Assembly: GCA_029747015.1 (NCBI GenBank)
Contig: JAKOGI010002740.1
Location: 25,404-89,403 of the forward strand
From: Carnegiea gigantea
Taxonomy: Eukaryota > Streptophyta > Magnoliopsida > Caryophyllales > Cactaceae
Direction of reading: 5' to 3'
Length of the DNA stretch: 64,000 nucleotides
Translations under genes and position numbers: made by a program
Shown: one piece after another, positions 11,377 to 24,192 of the stretch
How the letters are laid out: every line of letters begins with the position of its first letter
Numbering within the stretch: the stretch's first letter is position 1
The notes under the pieces: model-generated
What the model was told of the DNA's origin: nothing
Database searches by the model: none
Seen by the model: only the letters and a program-made list of their open reading frames with translations

Positions 11377-12660
11377 ATGGAACCTAAAAAGAGGCAAAGG
11401 AGCACTAAGGAGGTGAGAACATCAAGCCAAGCACCACCAAGCATCCCATGAACTTCTCAGACATCAACTGCCGGCCGAACCCTAGGTTACGCCTGCACCC
11501 ACTGGGTTCGACTCATCCTGATCATATTATGCATTATGATTGTTTATGCAGTAGAACTATGGTTGCTACTAGATATTATGATAAGGAATTATTGTTCCAT
11601 TTGGGATTATTGAATCACCTACGGTGGCTATTTGTACGGGGGGGTATGGGGCATTTTATTGAAATGAAAAAACATACGTATCGGGACCTCACGCTCGAAT
11701 TTCTGAGCAGTTTGCATGTTCAGGTCACTCAAGGGCCTCACTATCAAGCAAGCTATATTTCATTCTATTTGCATAGGCAATTTTATGAGTTGAACCTAAA
11801 TGCCTTTAATGACATATTTGGCTTTCCACTAAGCTTGGACTTGCCCAACCGTCAGGTTCCCCGTGAATTCAACCCGAATGCATTTTGGGGTGAGCTTTCG
11901 GGTGTTGTAGATGCAATACTTGTATTCGAGTGGCTTAGCACATTCTCACGTGATGTTTCTTTACCTAGGATGATAGTTTGAAGGCTCCCTAATTGTCTGA
12001 GTTATACCTCTTCTCTTGTATGTTAGATGGTGTCCCAATTGACTTTGGGGCATTCTTCGCTCGACAATTGTATAGTGCAACTACCAATACTGTGGGTAAG
12101 ATTATTAGGGGTATAATCACCACCATTGCTGGGCCGTTTGGTGTTCAACCCAATCCTAAGGATCGACTTTCTGGGTCCGAGCAGCTGGATCAAGTTGCGT
12201 TTGAGCTGATGCAAAGTATAGGCTGGATGTTTATGCTGGATTTTTCCTGGGGACCGGCTTCTACTGCTTCCCAATGTTGAGCTAACCACCTAGCTTCATC
12301 GGACTAACCTTTATTGAGTACCTAGTGATGCTGTGGTTTTCCACCCCTTCCCTCCTCCAACTCTATCTACTATTTTGGGCAAGCCTAGTTCTTCTTCCTA
12401 AACTTGCTCTACTGATTGTGATGAGATCCACACCACACTTAAGTCCATTTAAGAGGAGCAAGTGTCCCTTCACGCTTTTGTTGCCTCTAAGTGCGCCGTT
12501 CTTTATGACTTTGTCCAAGAACAGCACGACGAACTCCGTGGGATATTTACTACCCAGACCTAATATTTTTAAGGCTATAAGGCTTGTCTTGACACCTGGA
12601 GAGATTAGCATATCTCTTATGGTCAACCTCACCACCTTCCTTTTCGACATCCCTTTTGAT
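11377..12660 (+). pseudogene. Athila ORF downstream of pol (ATHILA ORF-1 / plant transposon protein type)
   Basis: This ORF sits where Athila elements carry their extra gene of unknown function. The likely start at 11377 gives a basic N-terminus (MEPKKRQR, resembling a nuclear localisation signal). After 24 codons a frameshift moves the frame to 11448-11978, which has the family-like pattern YYDKELLFHLGLLNHLRWLF, ... FNDIFGFPLSLDLPNRQVPREFNPNAFW. A stop and shift lead to 11993-12277 (IDFGAFFARQLYSATTNTVGKIIRG), matching the conserved segment in which the family ends its folded part. A degraded tail continues to about 12660. Gag is unlikely because there is no zinc knuckle. Function in the family is unknown. 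Confidence 0.7.
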
Positions 12661-14539
12661 TAATTCTTCGCCCTTTCCCCTCCCCTTTCTACATCTGTGA
12701 TTGCATTGCGAATAATGCTTTGCTCAAGTATAGCGGAGTTAGTTAGTTTATGGCATTTAATGCCTGACTTTTTGGTTTGTACATGTGTATCTATTGTATA
12801 TTTTGGTTGTATATTTTTGTTATGGTTCCATTTAGAGTTACATTTTAGCATTAACCTCATGTAGCTAGAGTATGATAGTGGTTCATTTAGGTTTCTTTTC
12901 ATCTAGGATTAGCCTTTGCATATTAACTTTATTATCATACAGTTACGCGTACATGCAAAGAAGGAAAAACAAACAACAAAAAAAGAGAAAAAATTGACCA
13001 AGGAAAAAAAAAAGAATAGGGGAACAAACAAAAAAAAGAGAAAAAAAAGCCCTCTGATGATGATCTCTAAACTAGGTAGCCCTCCTTTAGCCTCAGTTGA
13101 CCTTTTGTTAAGCCTATTTGTGAATAAAAGTGTTTGATAATGAGATTTTGAAGTTACGATTCCTGATTTGACCATCATATTGGGCGCGGGATGATTGCCA
13201 GATGACTCTTTGCATGATTATTTGGTGTGTATGTGATTCAATGAGCTAGTTGAGCTTTGGTAGATGACCCATGAGAATTTGAGCTCAATGGACTAATTCA
13301 CCAATTTTAGTCTCTTATTTCTTCTTATGTGAGATTCTTCCTGAATTCTAAGTCTCTCGAACTTGCTTTGACTCTCATTCAAGATCTCTTTTTGCATGCA
13401 TATTTAAGCAACAATGATTGAGGCTTTTTTTTTTAATTTATGTGCTACCTCCATAGTGATGACAACTTCACCCCTTGTTACCCCTTTTGAGCCTTGACAT
13501 TATGTGTGTGTGTGTGTTTTTTTTTTTTTTTAAATAATGTGAACCTCTAATGTAAACCTTTCGCAAATGCATAACTTACCCTTTATAGCCAAGACTATTG
13601 AGTCTCATTTCTACTTTGGAGTAGCTTGTGGGTGTTTTTATCTTTTTGAGGCGTGGTTGTTTGGATGCCAAAGGGATTGCTAAGCTTCACGTGTCAATTC
13701 CCTTAGTACTACTTAGGTTAGGTGTTGTGAGATCTTAGAGAAGTGTTGATTTGTGATTAGAAATCTTTGCCATAACCATTCTTTGTGAAAAAAAAGCACA
13801 AAACATAAAAATATATTTCAAAAATAAGGGAAAGAAAATGAAGGGCAAATTGAATGAAACAAAAAGAAGAAGGAAAGAAAAATAAAACGAAAAAAAGAAG
13901 AAGGTTTTGTCATTCATTTTGGACGGAATTTACTTCAGCGCTTTTCCTCATTTTGGCTTCACTTAGGGGATTTCTTGTGTATATTGGATGCGTTGGATTG
14001 AGGAGTTTGATTTATATAAAACTTAGAAGGTGAACATTGTGCTCATAGTCTTTGGCTAGTTACTCCACAAGTCCCAAATTCTATTTTCCCCTCCTAATCT
14101 CTACCCTTAGCTTCATGACAATCCTTCTTAAGTCCTCATGATTGCCTTGCATGTTTTACATTCCAGAGATGGGGAATTAGAGCATTTTAGTAAGCTTATG
14201 GTAAATTTGCTTCTTTGGAGTGAGATTGGAGTGAATCAGGCTATACTTTAAACACATAAGTGATGAGAGTTACATTTCTAAAGTGAGGATCTACCGATTT
14301 TTCTAGCTCTACCTAATGCATGTGCCAATATGATTGTTTAGATGATTTGGGTGGTTTTCTTATACTCGATGTGAAGGTCTTTGCTACTATTTCGAAAGCT
14401 TCCTTCTCTTATCTAGTTGAAAAATGTTTTTGGGATAACTTTCAAGTCAATGTGGTGATTGATGCTGCTGTTGATGTTTACTTAAGGAATGATTTTACTG
14501 TTTGCTTGAGGACAAGCAATGATTCAAGCATGGAGGAGT
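12661..14539 (+). other. Athila 3' noncoding region with purine tracts
   Basis: No credible gene is present. Two A/G-rich tracts (12955-13055 and 13785-13905), a short GT run near 13505 and the phrase CTTGAGGACAAGCAATG just upstream of the LTR are typical of Athila 3' regions. The related element at 52013-59652 has a comparable purine tract near 55615-55700 and CTTGAGGATGAACCAAGG before its 3' LTR. The polypurine tract is probably CATGGAGGAG at 14529-14538. Confidence 0.65.
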
Positions 14540-15753
14540 TTCATAAGTGCTTAAAGTGCATATCATTTTAGGATCATTTTGTGCTATCTTTAGGGAGAAT
14601 TATGGGCCTGGTGTTATAATTTATACTTCTATTCTTTTTTTATGCTTGGGTATGGTTCTTTGGTATTTTTGCAGAATTTTAGACCATTTGATCCAGCAAT
14701 TAACCCTTGGTTGATTACTCACAGGGGTACTCCAAGTCCTATACCCATGGAGTAAGGGGAGAGTAGAAGATTTCAGATCCAGTAAGAACCACGGTCGGAC
14801 TGTGGTGTCTCCTATGGACCGTGGCAGCCCTGTAATAGCTAACCTCTACGTGTTCCTTTGTTGTGCAGTTGAAGATACTCAGTTTTGTGCTTAAAAGGGG
14901 TGCTTTTCGACTAAAAGGGGAGACCATATCACTCACCATCAATCTTTCACCCATATCTCAATTTTAGTTAGAATTTCTAGTTTAATTTTGGAGCAAAAGG
15001 GAGAACTAAAGGGAGAACCTTCCACCTAGAAGCTTGGAGATCGTGACACCATTGAAGAGCTATCATTGTCTTAAAGCTTTCCTTCCCTTTGTTAGTTATA
15101 GCTGAATTTGAAATATGAGTGAGTAGTTTAAATTAATATAGGGATTTGTTTGCCACAGTATTACAGTTGGATCCTTAATTTCTTCAATCTTATGCTCAAG
15201 CTAAGTTGGAATGGTTTATTTCTATCTTGAGTTTGGAATGTTGTTAGTAAAGTTTGGCTAATTGTGCTTGCCTATATTAGATAGTCAAGTAAAGCACTAA
15301 AATGTGAAACTCGCTATTAGATCACCTTGATATATTTTGATTTAGAAACATTTTAAGAAGGGTTGCAAGTTAAAGGGGAGACTTAGCATTCATAAATCTT
15401 TAACCTAGACTAGATTAAGGGCACTTGGAAGAGTCAGTTGAATTCATTTGGCCAATTTAGTTTATTTCACAAGAAAGGAGTAAATTAATCTCGATTGTAA
15501 TTCCTTAAATCATCCGATTTATAAAACGCGTATGCTTAACTCTATGATCCGAGTCTTTACTTAGTGAATCGAATCCTTAGATGCCTCACTTTGATTGAAT
15601 TCTCAATTAATTAGTTAGTGTAATTAAATTAACTCATTGAAAAAATTGATTGCTTAGCATTTTTAATAGGATAAAAACTCAATAGATTACTTTGGTCCTT
15701 GAGGATGATATTTGAATCTAAACTATAACACCCGTGTGCTGTCGGACGTGTCA
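14540..15753 (+). repeat. 3' LTR of the Athila-type element
   Basis: It starts right after the polypurine tract with TTCATAAGTGC (expected TGATAAGTGC) and ends near AACACCCGTGTGCT..GTGTCA at 15753, giving about 1.2 kb. It contains the paired motif CCACGGTC...GGACCGTGG at 14789-14822. The 5' LTR is not in the window, so the ends are placed by motif only; the expected target duplication after it would be GCTTA. Confidence 0.6.
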
Positions 15754-17036
15754 GCTTATGTTTGGGCTATTTAAGGTTCTTTATTTCTTTAGGAAACACG
15801 GTTTAGAGCAGGTGTAGATTACAAACCAATGGAACATTAAGTAAAACACTCACTAGGTTATGCTCTGATACCACCTTGATGCTTGAACTTAGGGAAAACT
15901 CAAGCAAGTGAACCTTTCCAGTATAGCTGGGGCTTGATTCAAGTAGCGGCAACAGAGTTCAATCAAAAACATAGGATATGAATGGGATAGAGAGACACCA
16001 TCACCCAAGCTAAACAAGGATTCCACCCTCTAAACTCTAAAGGTTGAGCCACTAAGATCAGACTAAAAGAAACCACTCAATTTTAGTGAGATTTGAGAGA
16101 GTTATGTTAAAACACGAAGTCGAAGTTTTCATTTCCGGATTCTGGTTACAATAAGTAGCCAAGCAAGCCACTATACATGTCCCCCTAAACAACAAACAAG
16201 TTGGTAGGTTCCTTAATGATTAGGAAACCTTAAACTAGCTTAGCTAAACTAAAATACAAAATAAGCTTAGCCTAAGCTAATTACATGTATGAGTCTAACA
16301 AATAGATTCTATTTAAGGTAAAATCAAGTTTTAGCATGATCAATTATCTCTAAGTAAGCCACATGCACAAGGGAGAGAGAGAAAAGGTAGCTTATTGCTG
16401 TCCACTTTGTCGCACACCAATCAGAAAGGAAGTGGATGTCAAACTTCATCCCAATTGGCCAACTTACCTTCCAAAGTCTCCAAAGAATCTACAATGATGT
16501 TTCTAAACTTTCAAGGTGCCAGGGAAGGAACTAAGTAGGTTAAGAAACCCCCTCCATTAATGAAGATCATAATAAAGTCAAAACAGTTTGTTTAGACATA
16601 ATTAACCAAGTTTAACATTGAAAATGATCAAATTAGTTCTCTAACCTATACTTGACTTAGAAATTAATTTTAATGCATGGATAGGTTCCTTAAGATGTTA
16701 ATAAGGACCCTAAATAAAAAATTAGCTCTAAATTAGGTTTGGCTGAGAGAAATAATTACAAGCGCAGATTGGGTCAGAAAAGAGCTCAAATAGGAAGATG
16801 TAGCTGAATCTCCATAGAGAACTTGTCGAATTCTCTCATGGCTTGGTACCTTAGGATGTTGGCTATCATTCTGAGTCAAAATTCTATTCCTAAATCATGT
16901 TTTACATAGTGATCCGAGCTAATTTTTATATATGGGCATAATAAGAGTTCCACTGCTTGCCTTCTCGTTTTGGACCCATGTAGAAAAAATGTCTAATACT
17001 TGCGCCAAAATTTAGCTTCCTTAGTAAAATTAGACA
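15754..17036 (-). mobile_element. LTR and leader of a minus-strand LTR retrotransposon
   Basis: On the minus strand a perfect initiator-Met primer-binding site, TGGTATCAGAGC, lies at 15873-15862. The LTR to its right would end ..GCATCA at 15877 and begin TGTCTAATTTTAC at 17036, a TG..CA unit of about 1,160 bp. Only about 110 bp of internal sequence follow before the Athila LTR begins, so the Athila element probably inserted into this leader and the rest lies beyond the left edge. The lineage (copia or gypsy) cannot be told. The outer LTR end is a guess from TG..CA. Confidence 0.5.
15862..15873 (-). other. Primer-binding site, initiator-Met tRNA
   Basis: The reverse complement reads TGGTATCAGAGC, the standard plant LTR-retrotransposon primer site, three bases from the inferred LTR end. 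Confidence 0.8.
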
Positions 17037-17244
17037 CCTTAGGGAGTCCAATAAAGTAGGGGCAGGATGTCTTGGAAACTCCAAGGATCATTCCATCCAA
17101 AACCATGCTCAATTCGAGATTTGAACTGGAGAACAAGGAGTGAATCTAGTTCTTCAATGCTTGCTTACCTTAGTCCTCCTTCTCTTGGTCTGTATCTCGA
17201 ACTTGATTTGGATTTAAGGTACTCTCTAGGATGCCTTGCTCTAC

Positions 17245-18421
17245 ATCACCATCTCAAGTCAGTGCAAATTGAACGTCGATGGATGAGTTTAGAAAGAGCT
17301 ATTAAAATGAGGGAGTAGCAACGATTTAGAAAGCTAAGTTTTTAGATTTCTACATTTTTAGCGTAGTTTAGATAACTTTTGGGTCTCATTTGGTCTCATT
17401 TCATTAGAATTCCACTTTCTTTAGCTCTTAATTTCATGTAATTGACATATGATTTTGTTAATTTTGGGCTGAAATTCATGATTTATGATATCCAAGTCAA
17501 TTAATTTCAGGTTACATTTGCTCGATTTCAACTTGCCTCCCTTATTCTATTTTGCTTTTGATGTGTTTCTGGAGCTCTAGATGACCATTAATAGAGATCA
17601 CTTTAAAGCTAGGATAAGCCGTTAGGGCTGAGATGCAAAGTTAAATGCTGTGTTCTACCCTTCCCTTGATTTTCCTTATGTTCCTCATGCCATCACTTCT
17701 ACTGCCATGGTTTTAGATGGTGGAATTTGAGATCTAGGTTTGCTCATATCTTGACCGTACATCAATGGAGGTTGTTCCAAACTTGAGTTGAGTTAGAAGC
17801 AAGGATGCCTAATGCTAATCCTTCCCCCCTCCCCCCACGCTTCATCTTTTTGTTGTAGCTAGTATCTGAGACCTCCCCTGATTAGGGTGGTAGGACTTGG
17901 GCTTTCTTTCTCTACCTCTGGTCTATCTGGTTTGATTTTGGTTTTTTAATTTTCATTCCCATCTCAACTCATTGTTCTGGGTGTTCATTGTTGATTTGTC
18001 TAATGTGAGGAGTTTTGCATCTATTAACTTCAGCCATTGTCTTATTATATTTAGGCAGATAAAACTAAATTTTCTTATTCGTAATTGTTGCTTTGCTTAT
18101 GGTTTTGCTCTCATTTGTGGTTTATCTTTAGTACATATGTTATGTTATTTAATTTTATGTTGTGTGAAATTTGTTAGTTTCCTTTTATCATTTAGATCCA
18201 TTAATCATCTAATTCGTTATTGTCATCATTTAGATGATTAGATGTCAAGTACTGATTAATAATTGCTTTGGATAACTTAGTGGTTTTACTAGTGTAAATA
18301 TGGCAGTTTACTTTCCATTTTTGGCCTAATTTCATCCCTATCCTTGAAGAGACGACCCTTAAGTGCTATAGTGCTAAGCTGTAAGCTTGTGGCTATATTT
18401 TTACTTTGAAAATCATGAACA
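17245..18421 (+). repeat. 5' LTR (clear part) of the diverged Athila-like element
   Basis: Shared landmarks with the 3' copy include CACCATCT..TCAGTGCAAAT, CTTTCAATTTCATGTAATTGA-like text, GGAATTTGAGATCTAGGTTTG and, at the end, ATATTTTTACTTTGAAAATC. It ends ATGAACA. Confidence 0.65.
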
Positions 18422-18429
18422 AAAATTTT

Positions 18430-18444
18430 TGGTGTTGCTAGGGA
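18430..18444 (+). other. Degraded tRNA-Asp primer-binding site
   Basis: TGGTGTTGCTAGGGA matches the Asp primer site TGGCGCCGTTGCCGGGGA with a 3-base gap and three C-to-T or G-to-A changes. Confidence 0.5.
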
Positions 18445-18959
18445 TGCCAGCATGAGATTAGGTTCATTTTTCTTTTTTTTGGGGATATTTTCTTATTAGT
18501 TGTACATGTTTTGATTTTGCTTTTGTTTATTTCTTTGTTAGTAGTGACATCGTTTATTATACTTGTGTTTGTTTTCTCTTGATTAAAACCAACCAAAATA
18601 GAAAAATCAAAAGTTGTAAAAACATATAAACTTAAAAATCTAAAAGAAATTGAAAATTTTGAATATTTTAAAAGTATGGCAATCTCTGTTTCCCTCAATA
18701 TGAGCATGAAGTATTTTGGTAATACTTGAGTAGATTGAATAACTTTCATGCCTAATATTTTGACTGATATTTTGAGAAATAACAAATTTGCCAAGTGATT
18801 TTTGAGGGCCTTAACTATTAAAATCGAGATCATGTAAGACTTTATACCCTTGGGTTCTAGGAGGTTTATTTACTAAGTCTCCGGATGAAATTTGGGGGTT
18901 CTTTGAACATTTGGCTCATGATACTTGAGAGTATGAAAATCCCTGAGGGATCTTTAGTC

Positions 18960-19470
18960 ACACCATTCCTGACCCTTATGTGATCCATGCGACACCTTTA
19001 GATGAAAGTCCGTTTGGGGGTACGTCTTTTGAGCACCCTCATGCTCCATGCACTCCTGTTTCATGTGATTATTGTTATTCCTTTGATTATGATGTTGATT
19101 CTTGTCCACTACTTGGTGGATCACATAGACCTTAGTTTATACTCTCCAACACTTGAGGTTAGGTCTTATGAGCATCTTTATGTTAAGAGTGGGGAACCTA
19201 TTCCTTTGGGGCATGATTTTCATATTGATACACATTTGGCCAACCTTGAGGAAGTGAGTGACCCCTCATCTCCATTACCAGTTGCACCCTCCCTATAGTT
19301 TGGCACAATTAGTGACACCTTTGGGGGGTAGTTTGATCAATCATGATTTGCCTCTTCCTCTAGCTCCGTGGGGATTACCCGACAAGGGAGGTAGACTTGA
19401 GACTGATGCTAGCTCTGATGATCAATGTGGCATATTTGTTAAGTCAAAGGATACATTTAATAAGGTGTAA
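18960..19470 (+). pseudogene. Short internal ORF relic of the Athila-like element
   Basis: Frames in this stretch give pieces such as HAPCTPVSCDYCYSFDYDVD and LEVRSYEHLYVKSGEPIPLG, separated by stops and shifts. The Cys/Tyr/Asp-rich style and the position, 0.5-1 kb after the primer site, recall the 231-codon ORF at 53818 in the other Athila-like element. I do not recognise a domain and see no zinc knuckle or polymerase motif. It may be a decayed gag-like product; that is an inference from position. Confidence 0.35.
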
Positions 19471-21974
19471 TCATTTAAGGAGGCTTATGTTGTGGACTTG
19501 AGTGAGGTTACACCCCCTAAGGAGCTTATTTATCTCATTTGTGTTGCGTCTACCCTTGACTTAGCTCCCACTCTTCTCGTTTCACTCATTTCTTCCCCTT
19601 AGTTTTTCACCCTTCTTTTGAGCCGCTCGAGTCTACTTTTGTAGAGTCTATGAGTTTTATGTCTGGTAGTCATTGTTTAGATCATACTCTTGTTGATCTT
19701 GACATGGAGAGACCTAATGATCACTTCATAGTTTTGATTTTAGGCCATCTAATGGCGTTGATTCATACATTACATTTGATTAGTTATGCCTAAGTCCTCT
19801 CCCCTCTACTCTTGAAGACATTGGACTTCTTTGAGGACATACATACCACTTCATGTTGTCTATGTATTTGTATAGTCATATTATTGTTAGACTGCTGGCC
19901 TATGTGTCTGATTTTAGAAATGCACATCTCTCATATGACTGGGCTTAAAGCTTTGATAAGCTGGAGACAGAGGTGAGTTGTATTCCACTTAAATACTATA
20001 TATAGGGTACACTTTGTAGTCCTTACTGCTTCCTTTTTTCTAAGGATTTTTTCTAACTATTTAACAAGCTGTTATGCGCCTTAGTGTGTTCTGAAATGAG
20101 TAGCAGCCTATGAGCTAAGATGGAGTGACTGATGCTCCAAGAACCTCCTTAACACCATCTAAGTGAGGCCCTGGTTTCGATATAATCAGTACACAACCTG
20201 GTATGATTGACCTTCACTCTTCTCCCTTTTCTTTTCTTTATTTCTCTATGTACATAGTTGTGGATATTTAGGATTGTGATTGTGTGGGTGATCAATTTTG
20301 AGTTGAAACTAAAGATTTGTTTACCTGAGTTGGCTATGATCACCCTCGTTTGATTTGTGTGTTTTGTTCTATATGTGGTTGGTGGTGGTGTATTTTGTTT
20401 TATGAATATTTATTGATGTCATTTGGTTTGGCGTTTCAATAGTGGTTTCATGGGTTTGTATATATTTGTTGGATTTGCGTGGGTTGTAATAGTGTTGCTT
20501 ATGTGATTGTTTTTTGGCACCTAAGTTCCCATAATAAGGACATTGTGAAATTTTGGTGCAAGTATAAGGTACACAGTTGTATATATTTTTCAAAAATTTT
20601 AAAAAATTCAAAATGATTTTTGTTTTTCTTTAGGGACTTGTGTGGTTTCTTAGATGATTGTGATCTAATGTTGCTAGGTTATTAAGTTATATGTACATAT
20701 AGTTTACTTGATGAGATGCCTAGTTGAGGATATAAATTCTACCCTGGTCATTTTATCATCAATTCATGGCTAGTTTCTAAATTGGCACGTAGGCTTTTTG
20801 TTTGACCATTTCCCTTCTAAGCTATTATATAAATCTGAAAAAAGAAAAAGGCCTAAAATACGAATAAAACCTGGGCACCAGTGTTTTGAACCACCGTCTT
20901 TATTTCATATCTTTAATTGGCTTGAATATGTGCTACTATACATGACTACACATCTATTCGGCAATGAAATAAGTGGTTTACATAATGCAATAAACACCTC
21001 CTATTCAAGGAAGACCCAAATATTTATAGGTCAAGTAGGCTTTGATCTTTGGAAAAAGAAAAAAACACAAAAAATGGAGCAAAGAAGTCAATTAGATAGG
21101 GCGACAGGGATCATGTCAATGCTAGCAACACGATTACTAAGGATTGATATGCATTTGTACTTACACCAAGGTGTACATATCATTGCATATTGTTGTGTGA
21201 GGCGAAATATAGGATTTGAATTGCATATGACCTTTAAATCTATTTATTAATACATTCTACTCGCAACTAATTTGGTTACTTGGTTAATAGGGTGATACAA
21301 TTACCCATGTTATGTACATAATTTTTCCATCTCTTGTATATATGATCATGTTTTGAAAAGGCCAAAAAGATTTTTCTTTGTTTTAAGAAAGATTTTGTTG
21401 GTATATCTTTTAAAAACCCTCACGAAACTTCAATCGTCTACTTAAAAAACTAAGGGGTTTAAAGAGCTTCTTGGATATGCTAAATGCAATCATTATTCCT
21501 AGATATTTTTGCAATGCCTTTACACCTAGTTTAACTCTTTATAATTTTTATTTTTAAATTTTTATTTTACTTTATGTTATTTTATACGTCTTGTAAAATT
21601 CAGGAAAAGAAAGTAGAAAAGGTGGAAAATGAAGAGTTTAAATAGCTTTCTCAACAACTGAAGCTTTAGCCCATGCTTTCCCTTGGTCCAGTTGATTTAG
21701 GAAAAAGAAAGATAAAAAGAATAAAAACTTATGCCACCTCTTCTCTCACATGACTGCCTTTATCTTATTTCGCCTGTCATATTCCCTTGGTCACCTCATC
21801 ATCTTCTTCTATCTTCTCCATCTACATACCATAGCATCAGCACTTCCACCATCTTCGTCATCTGTAGGACCCATCATCCTTTCATCTAAACACACTGAAA
21901 AGCCCAACACCTTCACTGAGTACCATCATCAGTACACCCCCTCTTCACTGAATCCCTCCTTTCACTAGCACGAT
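19471..21974. other. Interior of the Athila-like element without a recognisable gene
   Basis: The stretch is low in coding signal. The 150-codon open frame at 20798-21250 is Lys-rich at its start and has no recognisable domain. Nothing else could be supported. Confidence 0.5.
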
Positions 21975-22959
21975 CTTCACCATCTAATTCAGTGCAAATC
22001 AACTACCATGGATGAGTTGAGAAGAGTTATAACAACAAGAGAGCTGCAGTGATTTGGGAAGCTTTCAATTTGGGTAAATTTTTATTTGAATTTCTCTCCT
22101 GTTTACTTAACTTAAAGTTCAACTCTACTTTTTAGCTTTCAATTTCATGTAATTGATAGTTAATTTTGTTAATTGTGGGCTAAGTTTTATGATTTTCGAT
22201 TTAGAAAGTGCATTAATTCCATATTTGAATTGCTAGATTTCAATTTACCTCCATTGTTTTGCTCTATTTTTGCAGCATTTCTAGGGCTTGGGACCACTAT
22301 TCATGGAGGTCGCTTTTAAACTGTGCTGAGCTAAAAGCGCTGGGATGACAAGTTAAATGTTTTGTTCTTCCATTCCTCTTATTTGTGTCTATTCTTCATC
22401 CCTTCACTTCCACCGCCGTGGTTTTGGATGCTGGAATTTGAGATCTAGGTTTGTTTATTTCTCAATTGTCCCTAAATGCAGGTCTTTCAGTTTTTTATTC
22501 CCATCTCATTTCATTGTTCTGGTTCTTCATTGTTGATTTGCCTATTGTAAGGAATTTTACGTCTATTGAATTCAGCCAACATTATGTTGCATTTAGGTAG
22601 ATGATACTAAATTTTCTTATTTGCAAGTGTTTGCTTTTGTTTTCGCTCTCCTTTTTGGTCTAGCTTTAGTGCATATTTTATTTTGTTTGATTTTATATTG
22701 TTCTTGTGTTTGTTGCTTCTTTTTCTCATTAAGCTCCGCCAATTTTCTAATTGCTTATTATGATTATTTAAATGAGTAGTTGCTAAGAATTAATTAATAA
22801 CTACTTTAGATAAGTTGGTGGTTGTTGCACTGTGAATATGGTAGTTTACTTTTCATTTGTGGCCTAATTTCATCCCTGTACTTGAGGAGACGATTCTCAA
22901 ATGCTGTATTGATACGTGGTATGCTTACAACTATATTTTTACTTTGAAAATCATGAATA
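21975..22959 (+). repeat. 3' LTR (clear part) of the diverged Athila-like element
   Basis: This is a direct repeat of 17245-18421, ending ATCATGAATA at 22959 (5' copy ATCATGAACA, a C-to-T change at the expected CA end). Divergence between the copies is high by eye, so this is an old insertion. Confidence 0.65.
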
Positions 22960-23639
22960 TGGTTTTGGTTCAGGGTAGTTGTAAATATTTGTAGCTTGTG
23001 CTGTTTTTTGGGCTATAATGAATAACAGCTATTCATCCATTTTTATACTTGGTTAACTTAATCAAGGCTAAGAGAATAAGACAAAAAAATGAGTAAATTC
23101 GTAACATAGAGTGATGATGTTCTGGTATGTGAGAGAAATTATGACTATGTGAGAGAAAGTACAATATAAAGGACAAGAAAACTCCTTGTCTTTTGATGAA
23201 AATTCTACAGCATGTTTAGCCCAGCAAATTTTTATAATCATCAATATCCTTTTCCTAACTTAAAAATTACAAAAGATAATTTTAAATTGTTCTTTAGGAT
23301 TAATTAAAAATAACTATGCAGAGAATTCTATTCAAATTTTTAACTTTAACGCAAATAAAATATAAATTGAGAAACTTAAATAATTTAGTTTATGAATTAA
23401 CTGTACTAATTGAAAAACAAAAATACAAGTGATCATCTCCATATTTGACCTATTGTGCAAAAATACTGATCAAAAGTTTACAAGAACTTAACTACCAAAA
23501 CTTACTGATAAAGAAAGAAGATTCGCCTCTTACTAAATTTACCCACCATGGGGCCAATTATCTATCATCATGACAACTCATGATGATTGACCTTTCGACC
23601 CTAAGATGAGCAAGATATGAACAAAGTCAAAGTTGAAAG
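22960..23639. other. Intervening sequence, nothing recognised
   Basis: AT-rich sequence between the Athila-like LTR and the first gag-like text of the Tat-type element. It may contain the decayed leader or LTR of that element, but I found no repeat partner or primer site. Confidence 0.4.
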
Positions 23640-24192
23640 GATGCAATCCCCACCAAATCCAAGAAGAAATTTAAAACCATCTTTCCCATCAGAGTAGGAG
23701 AGCCTCTCGTGATCAAGCAAGGATGTAAGACAATTTATCAACCTCTCAATTAGCAAAAATTCATATCCAGGGAGATGCTGAAGTAGTTATCCCCACTAGG
23801 CTCAAAGCATAATCTCCTCTAGCCTACTCGAGATGAATATGAGTGGAATCCATCACAATGTTACAGGGACAATCCTGAGCCAGGATCAGCATGAAGCTAG
23901 CATAATTGCAGGGAGGAACGAAGAAGTAGGGTAGCGATTACAAAGGTAGAGAACCTAGCTGAAGCCATCATACATAACACCACTCTCCCTTTTCATCTTT
24001 ATGATATAGAACAGTGCAACCTATCAACCAATAAGAGGCCTGATCAACACATTCGCATAGTCTGCAAATAGAGTATTTATTCCCTACTCAATTTAATCAT
24101 AGTTTATCACCTTAGTATTTCCCTACCCTATCCCGAAGAAGTTACCCCGACTAGATATCAATTATAATAGAACAGAGAACCATACAATCACA
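23640..24192 (+). pseudogene. Possible N-terminal gag relic of the Tat-type element
   Basis: The only support is a weak match near 24030-24070 (NKRPDQHIRIVCK-like reading) to the YDGTTDP..H segment of plant gypsy gag, and its position directly before the first nested insertion. Sequence 28902-29400 continues the gag-like text on the other side. Confidence 0.3.

Larger units (their letters stand above)
8420..15753 (+). mobile_element. Athila-type Ty3/gypsy retrotransposon, 5' truncated
   Basis: In order the fragment holds the end of reverse transcriptase, RNase H, integrase, a spacer, an additional ORF downstream of pol, a long purine-rich 3' region and a 3' LTR. A long spacer plus an extra ORF after integrase is characteristic of the Athila lineage. 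Gag, protease, most of RT and the 5' LTR are missing from the window; they either lie left of the CACTA insertion or were lost. All coding parts are broken by stops and frameshifts. Confidence 0.88.
17040..22959 (+). mobile_element. Non-autonomous Athila-like LTR element, strongly diverged
   Basis: Two direct repeats flank a 3.5-kb interior: about 17245-18421 and 21975-22959. The left copy is followed within ten bases by a degraded tRNA-Asp primer site, and the interior resembles that of the Athila-like element at 52013-59652 in layout (AT-rich start, short acidic ORF relic, no pol). No reverse transcriptase or integrase is visible. The outer boundary on the left is uncertain because the LTRs are diverged and the similarity fades upstream of 17245. 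Confidence 0.55.

Noticed and set aside
18438..18833. Minus-strand 131-codon frame in the Athila-like interior
   Set aside because: Lys/Ile/Asn-rich, as expected from AT-rich DNA, with no recognisable motif and antisense to the element.
20798..21250. Plus-strand 150-codon frame
   Set aside because: No recognised domain, starts in a purine-rich stretch typical of LTR-element interiors; chance opening is likely.
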